DNA of 64,000 nt from Kiloniella majae (GCF_002118315.1 NZ_MTSZ01000008.1:1-64000), one strand, 5' to 3'; positions 18,109-27,318 are shown, counted from the first letter of the stretch. The notes: generated from the letters alone by a model not told the origin. Program-made: numbers and translations.

Positions 18109-18561
18109 TTATCTTACTATATCGCTTTCCGGGCGGGATATGGCAAGTAACAGCTTTGCGACAGTTGAATGATCAAAGCTATGCAGTTTGATATAGGGGA
18201 TCTCAACGCCTAAAATTTTTTCTTTTTTTACTTCAGGCAATCGGTCAACTTCTTCGCGCGATACAAGATCAACAATCAACCCCACAGACACATCAGAGCA
18301 ATAAGAGAAAGAAACAATCCCAACCCCTCTGACTTCCAGCTTGCCCGCAATTGTAGGGGGAGGTGACGCAAGAATATTATTTCCCTGTTTGGTAAGAAGA
18401 GTTTGATCATCTGAAACAAGTTCAGCACGTCCAGCATCAATAACCCTTAGCGCCAAATCAGATTTTCCCGCGCCTGATTTTCCCCGAAGTAATACAGCTG
18501 TTAGCCACCCACTTTTTTCAAAGGCAATGGTCGTACAGTGCAATAGTTGACTGTCAGACAT
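18109..18561 (-). CDS. hprK: HPr kinase/phosphorylase, short alphaproteobacterial form
   Basis: HprK phosphorylates and dephosphorylates HPr on Ser46. At 150 residues it consists only of the C-terminal kinase domain, the normal form in alphaproteobacteria (Gram-positive enzymes are about 310 residues). Walker A GKSGAGKSD is at residues 27-35, and LEVRGVGIV matches the HprK signature. The ATG follows the chvG stop codon directly (TAG-ATG), so translation is probably coupled to the sensor kinase. Confidence 0.94.
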   Translation of the reverse strand: MSDSQLLHCTTIAFEKSGWLTAVLLRGKSGAGKSDLALRVIDAGRAELVSDDQTLLTKQGNNILASPPPTIAGKLEVRGVGIVSFSYCSDVSVGLIVDLVSREEVDRLPEVKKEKILGVEIPYIKLHSFDHSTVAKLLLAISRPESDIVR

Positions 18562-20214
18562 CTATCGCTGCTCTTCCGGTAGAGAGATAATAAAGCGTGC
18601 TCCAAGAACACCGTCGTTTTCATCCATCCGGTTCTCTGCAGTTATCGTCCCGTTATGAGCTTCAATAATCTGTTTGGAAATACTCAAACCAAGGCCAGAA
18701 TGGGTGCCAAACTTTTCTTCCTCGGGCCGTTCGGTGTAAAAACGATCAAAAATTGCTTCAAATTTACCGGGAATAATACCGGGACCATCATCGTCTACAG
18801 TGATGATTACTCTTCCCTTTTCCAATTTCGCCGCTAAACGAATTTTACCATCTTTCGGGCTGAATGTTTTCGCGTTCGTCATCAAATTCCGCAAAACTTG
18901 ACCCAACCGGCCTTCCAGCCCCTGAACACAAAGCTTCTCGTCCGACTTTATATCGGTCTCAAAAACAGGGCAATTTTCATCAACACGTTGAATTTCAACC
19001 AGTGCTTCCAGAAGCTTGCCAACATCAACCTCTTCCATCTTCGCGCGGGAAAGCTCTGCATCCAAACGAGAGGCATCCGATATGTCGCTAATAAGGCGAT
19101 CCAATCGTTGAACATCGTCCATAATAATGGCCAACAGTTTCTTTTGCTGTTCAGGATCATTGATGCGAGAAACGGTTTCCACAGCAGAGCGGAGAGAGGT
19201 CAGCGGGTTTTTGATCTCATGCGAAACATCTGCCGCAAAACCTTCAATTGCGTCCATCCTGGCCCACAAAGCTTCAGTCATTGCTCGCAGGGCGCCAGAG
19301 AGATCACCAATTTCATCCCCCCGATGCGTAAAGTCAGGTATTTCGTATTCGCGCCCTTTTCCATAACGCACAAAGTCAGCTGCATTTGCCAACCGACGCA
19401 ACGGACGCCCAATAATGCCCGCGAGATACAGAGATAAAAGAACAGTTACACCCAGCGCCAAACCACAGACCGCGAGAATATCCCGGCGGCGATCCTGCAC
19501 CGCTTGTGTCACGACCTGCGCATCTTTTGAAAGCATTAGGGCACCAAGCACTTGACGATACCTTTGCACGGGAACAGCCATCGACAAAACAAGGCGGCCT
19601 GTTGTATCCGTTCGTACCATTCCAGCAGGCTCACCGTTCAAGGCAATAAGCACTTCGGTATAATCTTCCGCACTCTGATGTTGCGCTTCCCGATAGAGCG
19701 GCCAGTCATCATGCCCAGGGAGCCAGTTAATAATCTCTTCGTAAAACAGGATGATACGATCCATCATCCCCATGCCCCCGGGCGGTGGGAGTTCACCGAC
19801 TTCGACAGGACCACCAACCCCGGCAAGATAAAGGCTATCAGCCAACATTTCCCCGCTGGTCGCAAAGATCCGGGCTCTGACGCCGATGTCGTTTAACATT
19901 GCCCGCATCAGACTGCGTGTCAGTTCGGGGACCAATTTTTCGCTTCCCACCTGACTGGCAACAACTGCAGTTGATCCCAAGCTGAGGGAAAAGGCACGCC
20001 CCTGTATCGATAATGCATCCAGCTCAGATGCAATAAGGCTCAATCTGTACTGTTCCAGATGCATCAACCCAACGACAGGGATCATCAACACAAAGCTGTT
20101 AATCAGGAGAATTTTGTGGGTCAAAGACGAGCGCCATCCCCGCTTGCGCCCTTTACGGTGCTTCTTAACGGTCTGCGCTATTTCAGCTTTTTGCTTATGG
20201 CTTTCGTCAGCCAC
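18562..20214 (-). CDS. chvG: ChvG-type sensor histidine kinase
   Basis: This inner-membrane sensor kinase is the ChvG/ExoS partner of ChvI, controlling envelope and acid-stress or host-associated responses in alphaproteobacteria. I chose GTG at 20214 (GGGGG 5 nt upstream) over the TTG at 20226; the product is 550 residues. A basic N-terminus leads to membrane segments near 35-55 and 245-268 around a periplasmic sensor, then HAMP, the H-box FAADVSHEIKNPLTSL, and the ATPase motifs DDDGPGI and HSGLGLSIS. It is followed without a gap by hprK. Confidence 0.93.
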   Translation of the reverse strand: MADESHKQKAEIAQTVKKHRKGRKRGWRSSLTHKILLINSFVLMIPVVGLMHLEQYRLSLIASELDALSIQGRAFSLSLGSTAVVASQVGSEKLVPELTRSLMRAMLNDIGVRARIFATSGEMLADSLYLAGVGGPVEVGELPPPGGMGMMDRIILFYEEIINWLPGHDDWPLYREAQHQSAEDYTEVLIALNGEPAGMVRTDTTGRLVLSMAVPVQRYRQVLGALMLSKDAQVVTQAVQDRRRDILAVCGLALGVTVLLSLYLAGIIGRPLRRLANAADFVRYGKGREYEIPDFTHRGDEIGDLSGALRAMTEALWARMDAIEGFAADVSHEIKNPLTSLRSAVETVSRINDPEQQKKLLAIIMDDVQRLDRLISDISDASRLDAELSRAKMEEVDVGKLLEALVEIQRVDENCPVFETDIKSDEKLCVQGLEGRLGQVLRNLMTNAKTFSPKDGKIRLAAKLEKGRVIITVDDDGPGIIPGKFEAIFDRFYTERPEEEKFGTHSGLGLSISKQIIEAHNGTITAENRMDENDGVLGARFIISLPEEQR

Positions 20215-20246
20215 AGTTTCCCCCAAACAACATCAAAAACAAATTA

Positions 20247-20741
20247 TTATAGTTCCGTCAGGATCTTCGCGGCCTGATCATTTAAACTGTAGCAAGTTAC
20301 CGTTCCGCCGGTTGCCTGTATTTTCCAGGCTTCCAGATAACTCCCGAGATAAATCAGTTTCTCATCAGAAAAAACTGACAGGCTATCCAGATGCTTCTGG
20401 CTTCCCCGTTGCCCCCATAAAACCCGGTCAGGGCGCTTCCCTTGCAAATCACAAGGAGCACCCGTTCCCCCGGTTTTCAGGGCCAAGCGAATTATTTTTT
20501 CTTGCTGTCGGCTCAAAGATTGCGCAGGCGAATCACCCACGATACCAGCAGAGTTCACCAGAATAATATCGTAATCGGGCAAAACCGGACCAGATGTCTT
20601 CGTTCCGGTATTCTCGCTTAGCAACTCTGATCTATTCGACTTCAACTCAGAATGTTCATTGGTTCCATCAAACAATGTAACCAGTCCGAGAACAATCAGC
20701 CCCATACCGATAAACAAACCTATGCGTTCCATCTTATCCAT
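20247..20741 (-). CDS. Unrecognised membrane-anchored or exported protein between chvI and chvG
   Basis: I do not recognise this 164-residue protein. The ATG at 20741 has GGAGG 7 nt upstream. Residues 5-25 (ERIGLFIGMGLIVLGLVTLF) form one hydrophobic segment, either an anchor or an uncleaved signal; the rest is soluble-looking, with two cysteines (in APCDLQGKRP and GGTVTCYSL). It lies inside the chvI-chvG unit on the same strand, 32 nt before chvG, where most relatives have nothing or a different gene. A role in envelope sensing with ChvG is possible but only by position. Confidence 0.75.
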   Translation of the reverse strand: MDKMERIGLFIGMGLIVLGLVTLFDGTNEHSELKSNRSELLSENTGTKTSGPVLPDYDIILVNSAGIVGDSPAQSLSRQQEKIIRLALKTGGTGAPCDLQGKRPDRVLWGQRGSQKHLDSLSVFSDEKLIYLGSYLEAWKIQATGGTVTCYSLNDQAAKILTEL

Positions 20742-20821
20742 CAAAAGACCTCCGTATCACAAGAGCTCTAAGCTCTTTATTACAGCTATCCCCCAGTTGG
20801 ATATTGTCTTGGATATTTCGC

Positions 20822-21520
20822 TTATTCACGATAGCGATAGCCAACACCATACAACGTCTCAATTTGGCCGAAATCGTCATCACACTCTTTGAATTTTTTC
20901 CGTAATCGTTTGATATGACTATCAATTGTACGATCGTCAACATAGACTGCATCGCCATATGCTGCATCCATTAACTGGTCACGATTCTTCACATGCCCCG
21001 GGCGTTGTGCCAAGGCCTTGAGAATTAAAAATTCCGTCACTGTCAGGTTGACGTGCTTCCCTTTCCAGGTACAGAGATGACGAGATGCATCCAGCATCAT
21101 TTCTCCACGCTGAATCGGCTTTTCACCCTCTTTACCTTCGCTCACATCCTGTTTTGCTTTCTCGCGGCGTAGTAATGCCCTGATTCGTTCAACCAGCAAT
21201 CTTTGAGAGAAGGGTTTGGTGATGTAGTCATCCGCCCCCATACGAAGCCCCAAGACTTCGTCAATTTCATCATCTTTTGATGTCAGAAAGATCACAGGGA
21301 TAGAATTTCCTTCCCGAATACGGCGCAAAAGTTCCATACCATCCATTCGTGGCATTTTGATATCGAGAACGGCAAGATCTGCGGGATTGGAAGCCATCCC
21401 ACGCAAAGCTTCGGAACCATCTGTATAGGTTCGAACTTTGAAACCTTCGGATTCAAGAGCAATAGATACCGACGTTAAAATATTTCTGTCGTCATCTACC
21501 AGTACGATGTTGCCTTCCAT
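20822..21520 (-). CDS. chvI: ChvI-type response regulator (OmpR/PhoB family)
   Basis: The 232-residue product has a receiver domain with acidic pocket VDDD (residues 8-11), phospho-acceptor Asp53 in [10 protein letters not shown], and a lysine in YITKPF. A winged-helix DNA-binding domain follows ([21 protein letters not shown] at the C-terminus). The start at 21520 is supported by AGGA 5 nt upstream; an in-frame extension to 21622 has no ribosome-binding site. It is the first gene of the chvI-chvG-hprK-rapZ-PTS series. Confidence 0.94.
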   Translation of the reverse strand: MEGNIVLVDDDRNILTSVSIALESEGFKVRTYTDGSEALRGMASNPADLAVLDIKMPRMDGMELLRRIREGNSIPVIFLTSKDDEIDEVLGLRMGADDYITKPFSQRLLVERIRALLRREKAKQDVSEGKEGEKPIQRGEMMLDASRHLCTWKGKHVNLTVTEFLILKALAQRPGHVKNRDQLMDAAYGDAVYVDDRTIDSHIKRLRKKFKECDDDFGQIETLYGVGYRYRE

Positions 21521-21866
21521 GCCATTCCTCATTTCAAGTTCAGGGGCCGAGCCTTTATCCGGGGCGACACCCTTATTTCGCTTAAGCGAATCAAATAGTA
21601 AGTATCCTGTCACATTAAGCAATGTGGCGCGTGACTATGGCAGCATTTTGTTCCTGAATGGGCACTTATGGGAAGATAATTTTCAAGTTTTGAGCAAAAA
21701 AATCCTGATCAACACATTAACAACAATAAAATTACGTTCCCTTTTTAAAGAAAAAACATGGCTTTGGCGTTTTTCTACTATTGAATCGCCTCAAAGCTTA
21801 AATACAATGCGCCCTTTATAAAGCTATGTTAAACGCCTTTTATTGGCGATCATAAGGATTATCTGC

Positions 21867-22886
21867 GTGAGTCAAAATATCCAGAAAACTGACGTTGTTA
21901 TTATCGGCGCAGGACCAACAGGTCTCTTTTCCGTGTTTCAATGCGGCATGCTTGGCATGAAGACTCACGTAATAGACGCTCTAGAGGCAACAGGCGGACA
22001 ATGTACGGCTCTCTACCCAGAGAAACCAATCTATGACATTCCCGGATTTCCAACGGTCGCAGCAGCAGAACTTATCGAGCACCTGGAACAACAGGCCGCA
22101 CCATTTGATCCAGTGTATCATTTAGATCAGCAGGTTTGTGGCTTAGCACGACAGGACGACGAAACATGGCGTGTTACAACCTCCAAAGACACAGTTATTG
22201 ACTGTAAGGCTGTGATTATCGCGGCTGGCGCAGGTGCTTTTGGCCCTAATCGACCTCCTCTTGAAGCTCTAGAAGACTTTGAAGGAAAGTCTGTCTTTTA
22301 TTTGGTAAAACGCCGCGAAGATTTCAGAGACAAAACAGTTGTTATTGCTGGTGGTGGCGATAGTGCAGTGGATTGGGCCATGTCTCTGCCACAGGTGGCC
22401 AAAAAAGTTTACGTCATCCACAGGCGCGACAAATTCAGGGCCGCTCCAGAATCCGTTGCCAGAATGCGCGCGCTGGCAGAGACTGATAAAGTAGAGATGG
22501 TTGTTCCTTACCAGCTTCATGGACTGGAAGGTGCCGATGGTAAACTCTCATCTGTCATCGTCAAGGACCTACAGGGCAACGAGCGTGCTCTAGAAGCTGA
22601 CATCCTGTTACCCTTTTATGGGCTGGCAACAAGCCTTGGGCCTATTGCGGACTGGGGGTTCGAGTTGGAACGCAGCCATATTCTTGTCGATCAAGCAACT
22701 TGCGAAACCAAACAGCCCGGCATCTATGCCATCGGAGATGTTGCAACCTATGAAAACAAGCTAAAACTAATCCTGTGCGGCTTTTCCGAAGCAGCTATGG
22801 CCGCTCACGCCATCCACCCGCGAGTATTTCCTGATCAGGAACTGCATTTCCAATACTCAACATCACAGGGTGTTCCCGGAGAATGA
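21867..22886 (+). CDS. Ferredoxin/flavodoxin-NADP reductase, thioredoxin-reductase-like (YumC type)
   Basis: This FAD enzyme exchanges electrons between NADPH and ferredoxin or flavodoxin. It has FAD motif GAGPTGLFS (residues 16-24), the NADPH motif GGGDSAVDWA, and lacks the CxxC redox pair of thioredoxin reductase, which places it with YumC-type reductases. The segment TGGQCTALYPEKPIYDIPGFP is characteristic. GTG at 21867, with AAGGAT about 8 nt upstream, is the likely start, giving 339 residues; the frame extends 8 codons further without support. It is convergent with the downstream LysR gene. Confidence 0.9.
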   Translation: MSQNIQKTDVVIIGAGPTGLFSVFQCGMLGMKTHVIDALEATGGQCTALYPEKPIYDIPGFPTVAAAELIEHLEQQAAPFDPVYHLDQQVCGLARQDDETWRVTTSKDTVIDCKAVIIAAGAGAFGPNRPPLEALEDFEGKSVFYLVKRREDFRDKTVVIAGGGDSAVDWAMSLPQVAKKVYVIHRRDKFRAAPESVARMRALAETDKVEMVVPYQLHGLEGADGKLSSVIVKDLQGNERALEADILLPFYGLATSLGPIADWGFELERSHILVDQATCETKQPGIYAIGDVATYENKLKLILCGFSEAAMAAHAIHPRVFPDQELHFQYSTSQGVPGE

Positions 22887-22906
22887 GACATCCCAGAATA
22901 TGAAGC

Positions 22907-23863
22907 TTATAACTGCGCCTCGGGATCCTGTGTTAATTCGGGAAAATGCTTACTGGTGTAGTCCGCCAAATATTTAGCAACAACTTTGACATTATCGCGA
23001 AGCTTAAAACCCTTTGAAGCTACAAGATAATAAGACAGTTTGCTTTGTATTGACTGCTCTCCAACCTTAACCAATTGGCCGGTAGTCAACTCTTCGCTTA
23101 ACAAATAAATGCTTCCAAGTGCGATGCCCTGTCCCTTCAATGCACGGCCGATCGTATGCGCATAGGTTTTGCAAACTTCTCGCGGCCAGACATCATAACC
23201 CTGAACATCAGCCCGCTGGCTCCATACATCCCAATTGACCCAATCCGGCGCAAGAAGAGGAAAGTTAAGTAAGGGCGAACGGCTTCCCGCAGGAACATTT
23301 GATAAACTCTCCCCAGGCTTAATCTGAAGTCTTTCGGCAATCTCTGGGTGGGCAACAGGAGTTAAAACCTCGGGCATAAGAGGCCAGCAATCGTGATCAG
23401 GCAAATTTCCATCACAATAAACTATGGCCAAATCATTCTTTTTGTCCAACTGCTCGCGCATGATGTTAGACGTTACCAAGTCAACAGAACAGGCAAGATC
23501 AGAAAGTCCAAATTCTTTTATTCTCGGTCCCAACCAAAACATAGAAACAGCATTATTAGCTGCAACACGCACAGACCCTGTTACCTCGGGGGTAAAGCCA
23601 CTAAAAGAAACATCAAGAAAGTCCAAAGCCAAAATAATTCGATCTCGTAAATACTTTCCCTCATTCGTCAGCACTAGTTTACGCCCATGCCGATGAAATA
23701 GCGTAACCCCGACGTGCTTTTCAAGCTGCTGTACTCGTTTACTCACTGCCGCCTGAGAAACAAACAGCTCGACGGCAGCACCTGTAAAACTTTCATAACG
23801 TGCCGCAGCCTCAAAAAATAACAGGCAATCAAGTGGCGGAAGAGATTTACGATAGTTTTTCAT
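22907..23863 (-). CDS. LysR-family regulator, GcvA-like
   Basis: The 318-residue protein starts with a GcvA-type helix-turn-helix (LPPLDCLLFFEAAARYESFTGAAVELFVSQAAVSKRVQQLE pattern, residues 9-49) and continues into a LysR effector domain. It is divergently transcribed from the M24 gene at 23948 with about 84 bp between them, so it most likely controls that gene. No close functional homologue is evident from the sequence alone. Confidence 0.9.
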   Translation of the reverse strand: MKNYRKSLPPLDCLLFFEAAARYESFTGAAVELFVSQAAVSKRVQQLEKHVGVTLFHRHGRKLVLTNEGKYLRDRIILALDFLDVSFSGFTPEVTGSVRVAANNAVSMFWLGPRIKEFGLSDLACSVDLVTSNIMREQLDKKNDLAIVYCDGNLPDHDCWPLMPEVLTPVAHPEIAERLQIKPGESLSNVPAGSRSPLLNFPLLAPDWVNWDVWSQRADVQGYDVWPREVCKTYAHTIGRALKGQGIALGSIYLLSEELTTGQLVKVGEQSIQSKLSYYLVASKGFKLRDNVKVVAKYLADYTSKHFPELTQDPEAQL

Positions 23864-23947
23864 AACTACAGGTTATTAAAATTCACGAATATTACCAGCA
23901 TTTACCTCAATTCATCATAAAGATATCTCTTAAAGGTACTCAACATA

Positions 23948-25216
23948 GTGGATAATAAGATGGCAACATTTGATTGGCATGCAGAACGTAGCAATTTATC
24001 AGGCATAACGCTTTTAGATCGCGCACCTGAAAGTGAAGGTATCGATTTAAAAGCCGTACGGAGCTATAGACAAAAACAGCTCCGTCAGAAAATGCTCAGC
24101 TATGGCATTGATGCAGTTATCTTATCTGACCCTGTGAATATCCGTTATGCTACGGGCACAAGAAACATGCAGGTCTTTTCCCAACGGAATGCACCTTCGC
24201 GATATCTGTTAATGACACAGCATAAATCAATTTTATTTGAATTTACCGGATGCCTTCATTTGGCAGATGGCTACGAAACTATCGATGAAGTAAGACTAGC
24301 AAAAACGGCAAGTTTTGTAGCTGCAGGACCCGATATTGCTGCCCGAGAAAAACAGTGGGCGCGTGATATGGCAAACACGATCACAGAATTCGTCGGGGAA
24401 AACGCTATTGTTGGCTTAGAACGGCTCAATGCCGGTGTTGCAATTGCGCTCCAAAATTTTGGCCTTAGAATTGTCGATGCACAGCAACCTGTCGAAATGG
24501 CGCGTGCCATCAAATCCAGTGAGGAAATGAAATGCATAAATGCTTCATTACGAGCCACAGAAATAGCTGTTTCGAAGCTTCGCGAAGCAATCACACCCGG
24601 CATGACAGAAAACGAATTATGGGCCGTCCTTCATAAATCAATCATAGAGCAAAACGGTGACTATTGTGAAACACGCCTTCTAAGCGCTGGGCAGCGTACC
24701 AATCCATGGTTTCAGGAAACAGCAAGCAATGTTATTCACGAAAATGAACTTGTTGCACTGGATACTGATGTTGTTGGATGCCATGGATACTATTCAGATT
24801 TCTCTAGAACTTTTCACGTCGGTCCAAATAAACCAACCAATCAGCAACGGGAATTATATAAAACGGCTTACGAGCAAGTACATCACAATATGGCGATTAT
24901 AAAACCAGGACTGAGTTTTCGAGAATATGCTGACAAAGCATGGGACATACCCGCAAAATTTTATGAAAACCGATACTATCTGTCAGCACATGGGTGCGGC
25001 ATGACAGGTGAATATCCATACCTTTATCACCATGGTGATTTCCCTGACGCAGGATATGATGGAATCATTGAGCCCGGCATGACACTTTGCGTGGAAAGTT
25101 ATATTGGCGAAGAGAATGGAAAAGAAGGTGTTAAATTAGAGCAACAGATCTTGGTCACTCAAACAGGTATTGAGCTTTTGTCCCAATTTCCCTTCGAAGA
25201 ACAACTATTAGTATAA
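23948..25216 (+). CDS. M24-family metalloenzyme closely resembling DMSP lyase DddP, catalytic Asp replaced
   Basis: The 422-residue protein has the creatinase/aminopeptidase-P fold. Compared with DddP recalled from memory, many stretches match (DPVNIRYAT, ETRLLSAGQRTNPWFQE, EPGMTLCVES), and the six metal ligands Asp272, Asp274, Asp284, His348, Glu383 and Glu398 sit at the spacing of DddP Asp295/297/307, His371, Glu406/421. However, the DddP catalytic base Asp377 corresponds to Gly354, and Trp95 to Phe77. It is therefore a DddP relative with possibly different chemistry, not a confident DMSP lyase. Start is GTG at 23948 (AAAGG about 10 nt upstream) or ATG at 23960. Confidence 0.8.
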   Translation: MDNKMATFDWHAERSNLSGITLLDRAPESEGIDLKAVRSYRQKQLRQKMLSYGIDAVILSDPVNIRYATGTRNMQVFSQRNAPSRYLLMTQHKSILFEFTGCLHLADGYETIDEVRLAKTASFVAAGPDIAAREKQWARDMANTITEFVGENAIVGLERLNAGVAIALQNFGLRIVDAQQPVEMARAIKSSEEMKCINASLRATEIAVSKLREAITPGMTENELWAVLHKSIIEQNGDYCETRLLSAGQRTNPWFQETASNVIHENELVALDTDVVGCHGYYSDFSRTFHVGPNKPTNQQRELYKTAYEQVHHNMAIIKPGLSFREYADKAWDIPAKFYENRYYLSAHGCGMTGEYPYLYHHGDFPDAGYDGIIEPGMTLCVESYIGEENGKEGVKLEQQILVTQTGIELLSQFPFEEQLLV

Positions 25217-25229
25217 GCTCCAAGTCAAA

Positions 25230-25258
25230 AGCAGGGCAAGTGATCATGCCCTGCTTTC
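25230..25258 (+). terminator. Terminator-like hairpin after the M24 gene
   Basis: AGCAGGGCA and TGCCCTGCT form a 9-bp perfect stem around an 8-nt loop, followed by TTCCC. It lies between the converging M24 and cold-shock genes and may serve both. Confidence 0.65.
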
Positions 25259-25301
25259 CCTTATCACTCGTCCAGCATCGTTACTCTTATATATTCCGAC
25301 G

Positions 25302-25523
25302 CTAGCCCACAGGCTGTAACAGCTTGATATTATCAGCAGCCATACGTCCTTTTCTACTTTCCACCAATTCGTATTCGACTTGCTGACCTTCAACCAGGCC
25401 TGCCAATCCAGATTTCTGCACCGCGGCAAAATGTACAAATGCATCTTCCCCCCCCGATTGCGGCGTGATGAAACCATATCCCTTTTGGCTGCTAAACCAA
25501 CGGACAATCCCCTGTTGTATCAA
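25302..25523 (-). CDS. Cold-shock domain protein (CspA family)
   Basis: A single cold-shock domain binding single-stranded RNA or DNA. Both RNP motifs are visible: KGYGFI (RNP1) and DAFVHF (RNP2). The start is inferred to be TTG at 25523, because AAGGAG lies exactly 6 nt upstream and the encoded residues begin the domain at once; an ATG exists further upstream at 25553 but it would lie inside the leader hairpin. This gives 73 residues, the usual Csp size. A terminator-like hairpin directly precedes the ribosome-binding site. Confidence 0.9.
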   Translation of the reverse strand: MIQQGIVRWFSSQKGYGFITPQSGGEDAFVHFAAVQKSGLAGLVEGQQVEYELVESRKGRMAADNIKLLQPVG

Positions 25524-25535
25524 GATTAACTCCTT

Positions 25536-25570
25536 AAAAAACAAGCGGCACACCCCAGAGGTACACCGCT
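25536..25570 (-). promoter_or_regulatory. Terminator-like hairpin in the leader of the cold-shock gene
   Basis: On the minus strand AGCGGTGTAC pairs with GTGTGCCGCT (10 pairs including G-U) around a 7-nt loop and is followed by TTGTTTTTT, then at once by the AAGGAG of the csp gene. This is the shape of an intrinsic terminator placed just before a start codon: a candidate attenuator, thermosensor-like leader, or the 3' end of a small RNA. Confidence 0.55.
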
Positions 25571-25925
25571 TATTGTAGCTTTTCCAAACCAGTATCCCTT
25601 AATACTGGCAATCGTTAACTCAGATGTCGGGATTTTCGGTAAAAACAAACGGCTTGATAGAAATCAAGCCACTGAAAATCAACAGCAACATTTCCTCAAA
25701 TAATAGTTTCAATTATGGTTAATATCAATAATAGGTTGTCATTTAACGTCATATTTTTTAATTTTTATAAACATTCCAAAATACTACACTCTGTTTTAGT
25801 GAATAATTTCTTGTCCTAAACACAATCTTACTAACGCAGAAATAATCCGTCAGGTTTGTTTTTTCTTTTTAAATTCAATGTAGTGATAAACTTAACTACA
25901 TAAAATTTCGATCAGGCACGTTAAA
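25571..25925. other. Long A/T-rich intergenic region, csp leader and promoters
   Basis: No supported gene. A 7-bp inverted repeat CCAGTAT/ATACTGG (25589-25608) could form a second hairpin in the csp leader. The rest is A/T-rich and probably holds promoters for csp (leftward) and for the HugZ-like gene (rightward). Confidence 0.6.
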
Positions 25926-26723
25926 ATGAATAAAATTAAATCCTCCCCTCATTCAAGCGAAGAAGAAAAAGCGCGAAACCTTATGCGTTGGGCAACAAAA
26001 GCCTATATAGCAACAGAACTTTCCCCCGACACAAAGCCAACTGATGCCCCCGGTGGGAAAACGACGACAGTTTCAAATTCCCATCCCTATGCTTCATTGT
26101 CACTTGTTACACTGGATCATGACGCAACGCCTTATATGATGTTGTCCGATCTGGCAGATCACAGCCAAAATATGGCACATAACCCAAAAACCGGCCTGCT
26201 ATTTGATGGTACAGCAGGATATCGTGATCCCTTGGCCGGGGGGCGCGTTACCTTGATTGGCACAATGCGCAAGGTAAATGACGACCGAATGTTACAGCGG
26301 TTTTTAACTCGGCATCCAGCATCCAAACTCTATGCAGGGTTCAAGGATTTTAGCCTCTATCGCTACGACATTCAGGAAGCACATCTTATTGGCGGGTTTG
26401 CAAAAGCCATTTGGGTACCAGCGGAAAATTTAAAACTGGATTGTACTGCATCCCAAGAACTCATCGAGGCCGAAACATCCATTATCGATCATATGAACAG
26501 CGATCATTCAGACGCAATTAATGTGATTGCAGAGCAAACTCTTCGACTGGATCCCGGCAAGTGGCGTATGTGCGGTATTGATCCAGAAGGGTGGGATCTG
26601 CACAACGGCCATGTTCATGCCAGGTACCCATTTAACCAACTCGTTACCACAACCACTGAAGCCAGGAATGCACTGGTATCCCAAACCAAGGAAGCCCGAA
26701 CTATAAAGGTAGAGGCATCCTGA
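25926..26723 (+). CDS. HugZ-like heme utilisation / pyridoxamine-phosphate-oxidase-fold protein
   Basis: The 265-residue protein has an N-terminal split-barrel flavin-type domain (YASLSLVTLDHDATPYMMLSDLADHSQNM, residues about 58-87) and a C-terminal DUF2470 domain (SIIDHMNSDHSDAINVIAE). This two-domain form is typical of HugZ-type heme-degrading proteins, though many family members have no proven heme activity. No heme transporter genes flank it here. A 9-1-9 palindrome (TGATAACAA/TTGTTATCA, 26721-26739) overlaps its stop codon. Confidence 0.82.
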   Translation: MNKIKSSPHSSEEEKARNLMRWATKAYIATELSPDTKPTDAPGGKTTTVSNSHPYASLSLVTLDHDATPYMMLSDLADHSQNMAHNPKTGLLFDGTAGYRDPLAGGRVTLIGTMRKVNDDRMLQRFLTRHPASKLYAGFKDFSLYRYDIQEAHLIGGFAKAIWVPAENLKLDCTASQELIEAETSIIDHMNSDHSDAINVIAEQTLRLDPGKWRMCGIDPEGWDLHNGHVHARYPFNQLVTTTTEARNALVSQTKEARTIKVEAS

Positions 26724-26813
26724 TAACAACTTGTTATCAAAAATGTTACTGGTGCTTGATCAATTAAGAAGTCATATGCACTTCATGGAACGCAGTTTAG
26801 GGGAATAAACCAA

Positions 26814-27254
26814 ATGTCTATGATCAAAAAAGTACTGCCATATTTACTCGCGATATTTATCGCCTATGTTTTTTTAAGATACCTGCCCTTCAAATTTGCC
26901 AAGGGTAGCCACCTTTTTCAAGTTCTCGAAGATTGGAGCGGGCTTGCATGGTTTGAGCCCCATGGTCGCTATTTAACAGGTGGCGCAGAACTACTCGCTT
27001 GTATTCTACTTTTTATTCCACGGTTACAATCACTTGGCGGATTACTTTCACTGGCCCTGATGACGGGTGCTATTTTCTTCCACGTCTTCACTCCTTTGGG
27101 TATCGACCCTTATAATGATGGCGGGAAGCTCTTCACTCAGGCTGTCGGCGTCTGGTTTTCTGGTCTCATCATCATGTATCTGCGTCGGGATGAGTTTGTA
27201 CCCCTCTTGAAACATCTGGGAACCGACCCCAAATTTAGTACAAGCAATATGTGA
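26814..27254 (+). CDS. DoxX-like four-helix membrane protein
   Basis: A 146-residue, strongly hydrophobic protein with about four membrane segments (near 7-25, 57-75, 79-98 and 108-125) and the pattern FEPHGRYLTGGAELLACILLF, which resembles DoxX/MauE-type small membrane proteins. AGGGG lies about 10 nt upstream of the ATG. The function is unknown. A strong terminator follows. Confidence 0.75.
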   Translation: MSMIKKVLPYLLAIFIAYVFLRYLPFKFAKGSHLFQVLEDWSGLAWFEPHGRYLTGGAELLACILLFIPRLQSLGGLLSLALMTGAIFFHVFTPLGIDPYNDGGKLFTQAVGVWFSGLIIMYLRRDEFVPLLKHLGTDPKFSTSNM

Positions 27255-27290
27255 TTCGATCTCCAAAATTGACCACATAAAACATGCCAA

Positions 27291-27318
27291 AGCCCAACCG
27301 AACGGTTGGGCTTTTTTA
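27291..27318 (+). terminator. Intrinsic terminator after the DoxX-like gene
   Basis: AGCCCAACC and GGTTGGGCT form a perfect 9-bp stem around GAAC and are followed by TTTTT. Confidence 0.9.

Noticed and set aside
25244-25507. 87-codon minus-strand frame overlapping the cold-shock gene
   Set aside because: It is out of frame with the clear cold-shock domain and has no domain of its own.
26721-26739. 9-1-9 palindrome TGATAACAA/TTGTTATCA near the HugZ-like gene as a Fur box
   Set aside because: It overlaps the stop codon rather than a promoter and matches the Fur consensus poorly; a weak terminator or chance is as likely.
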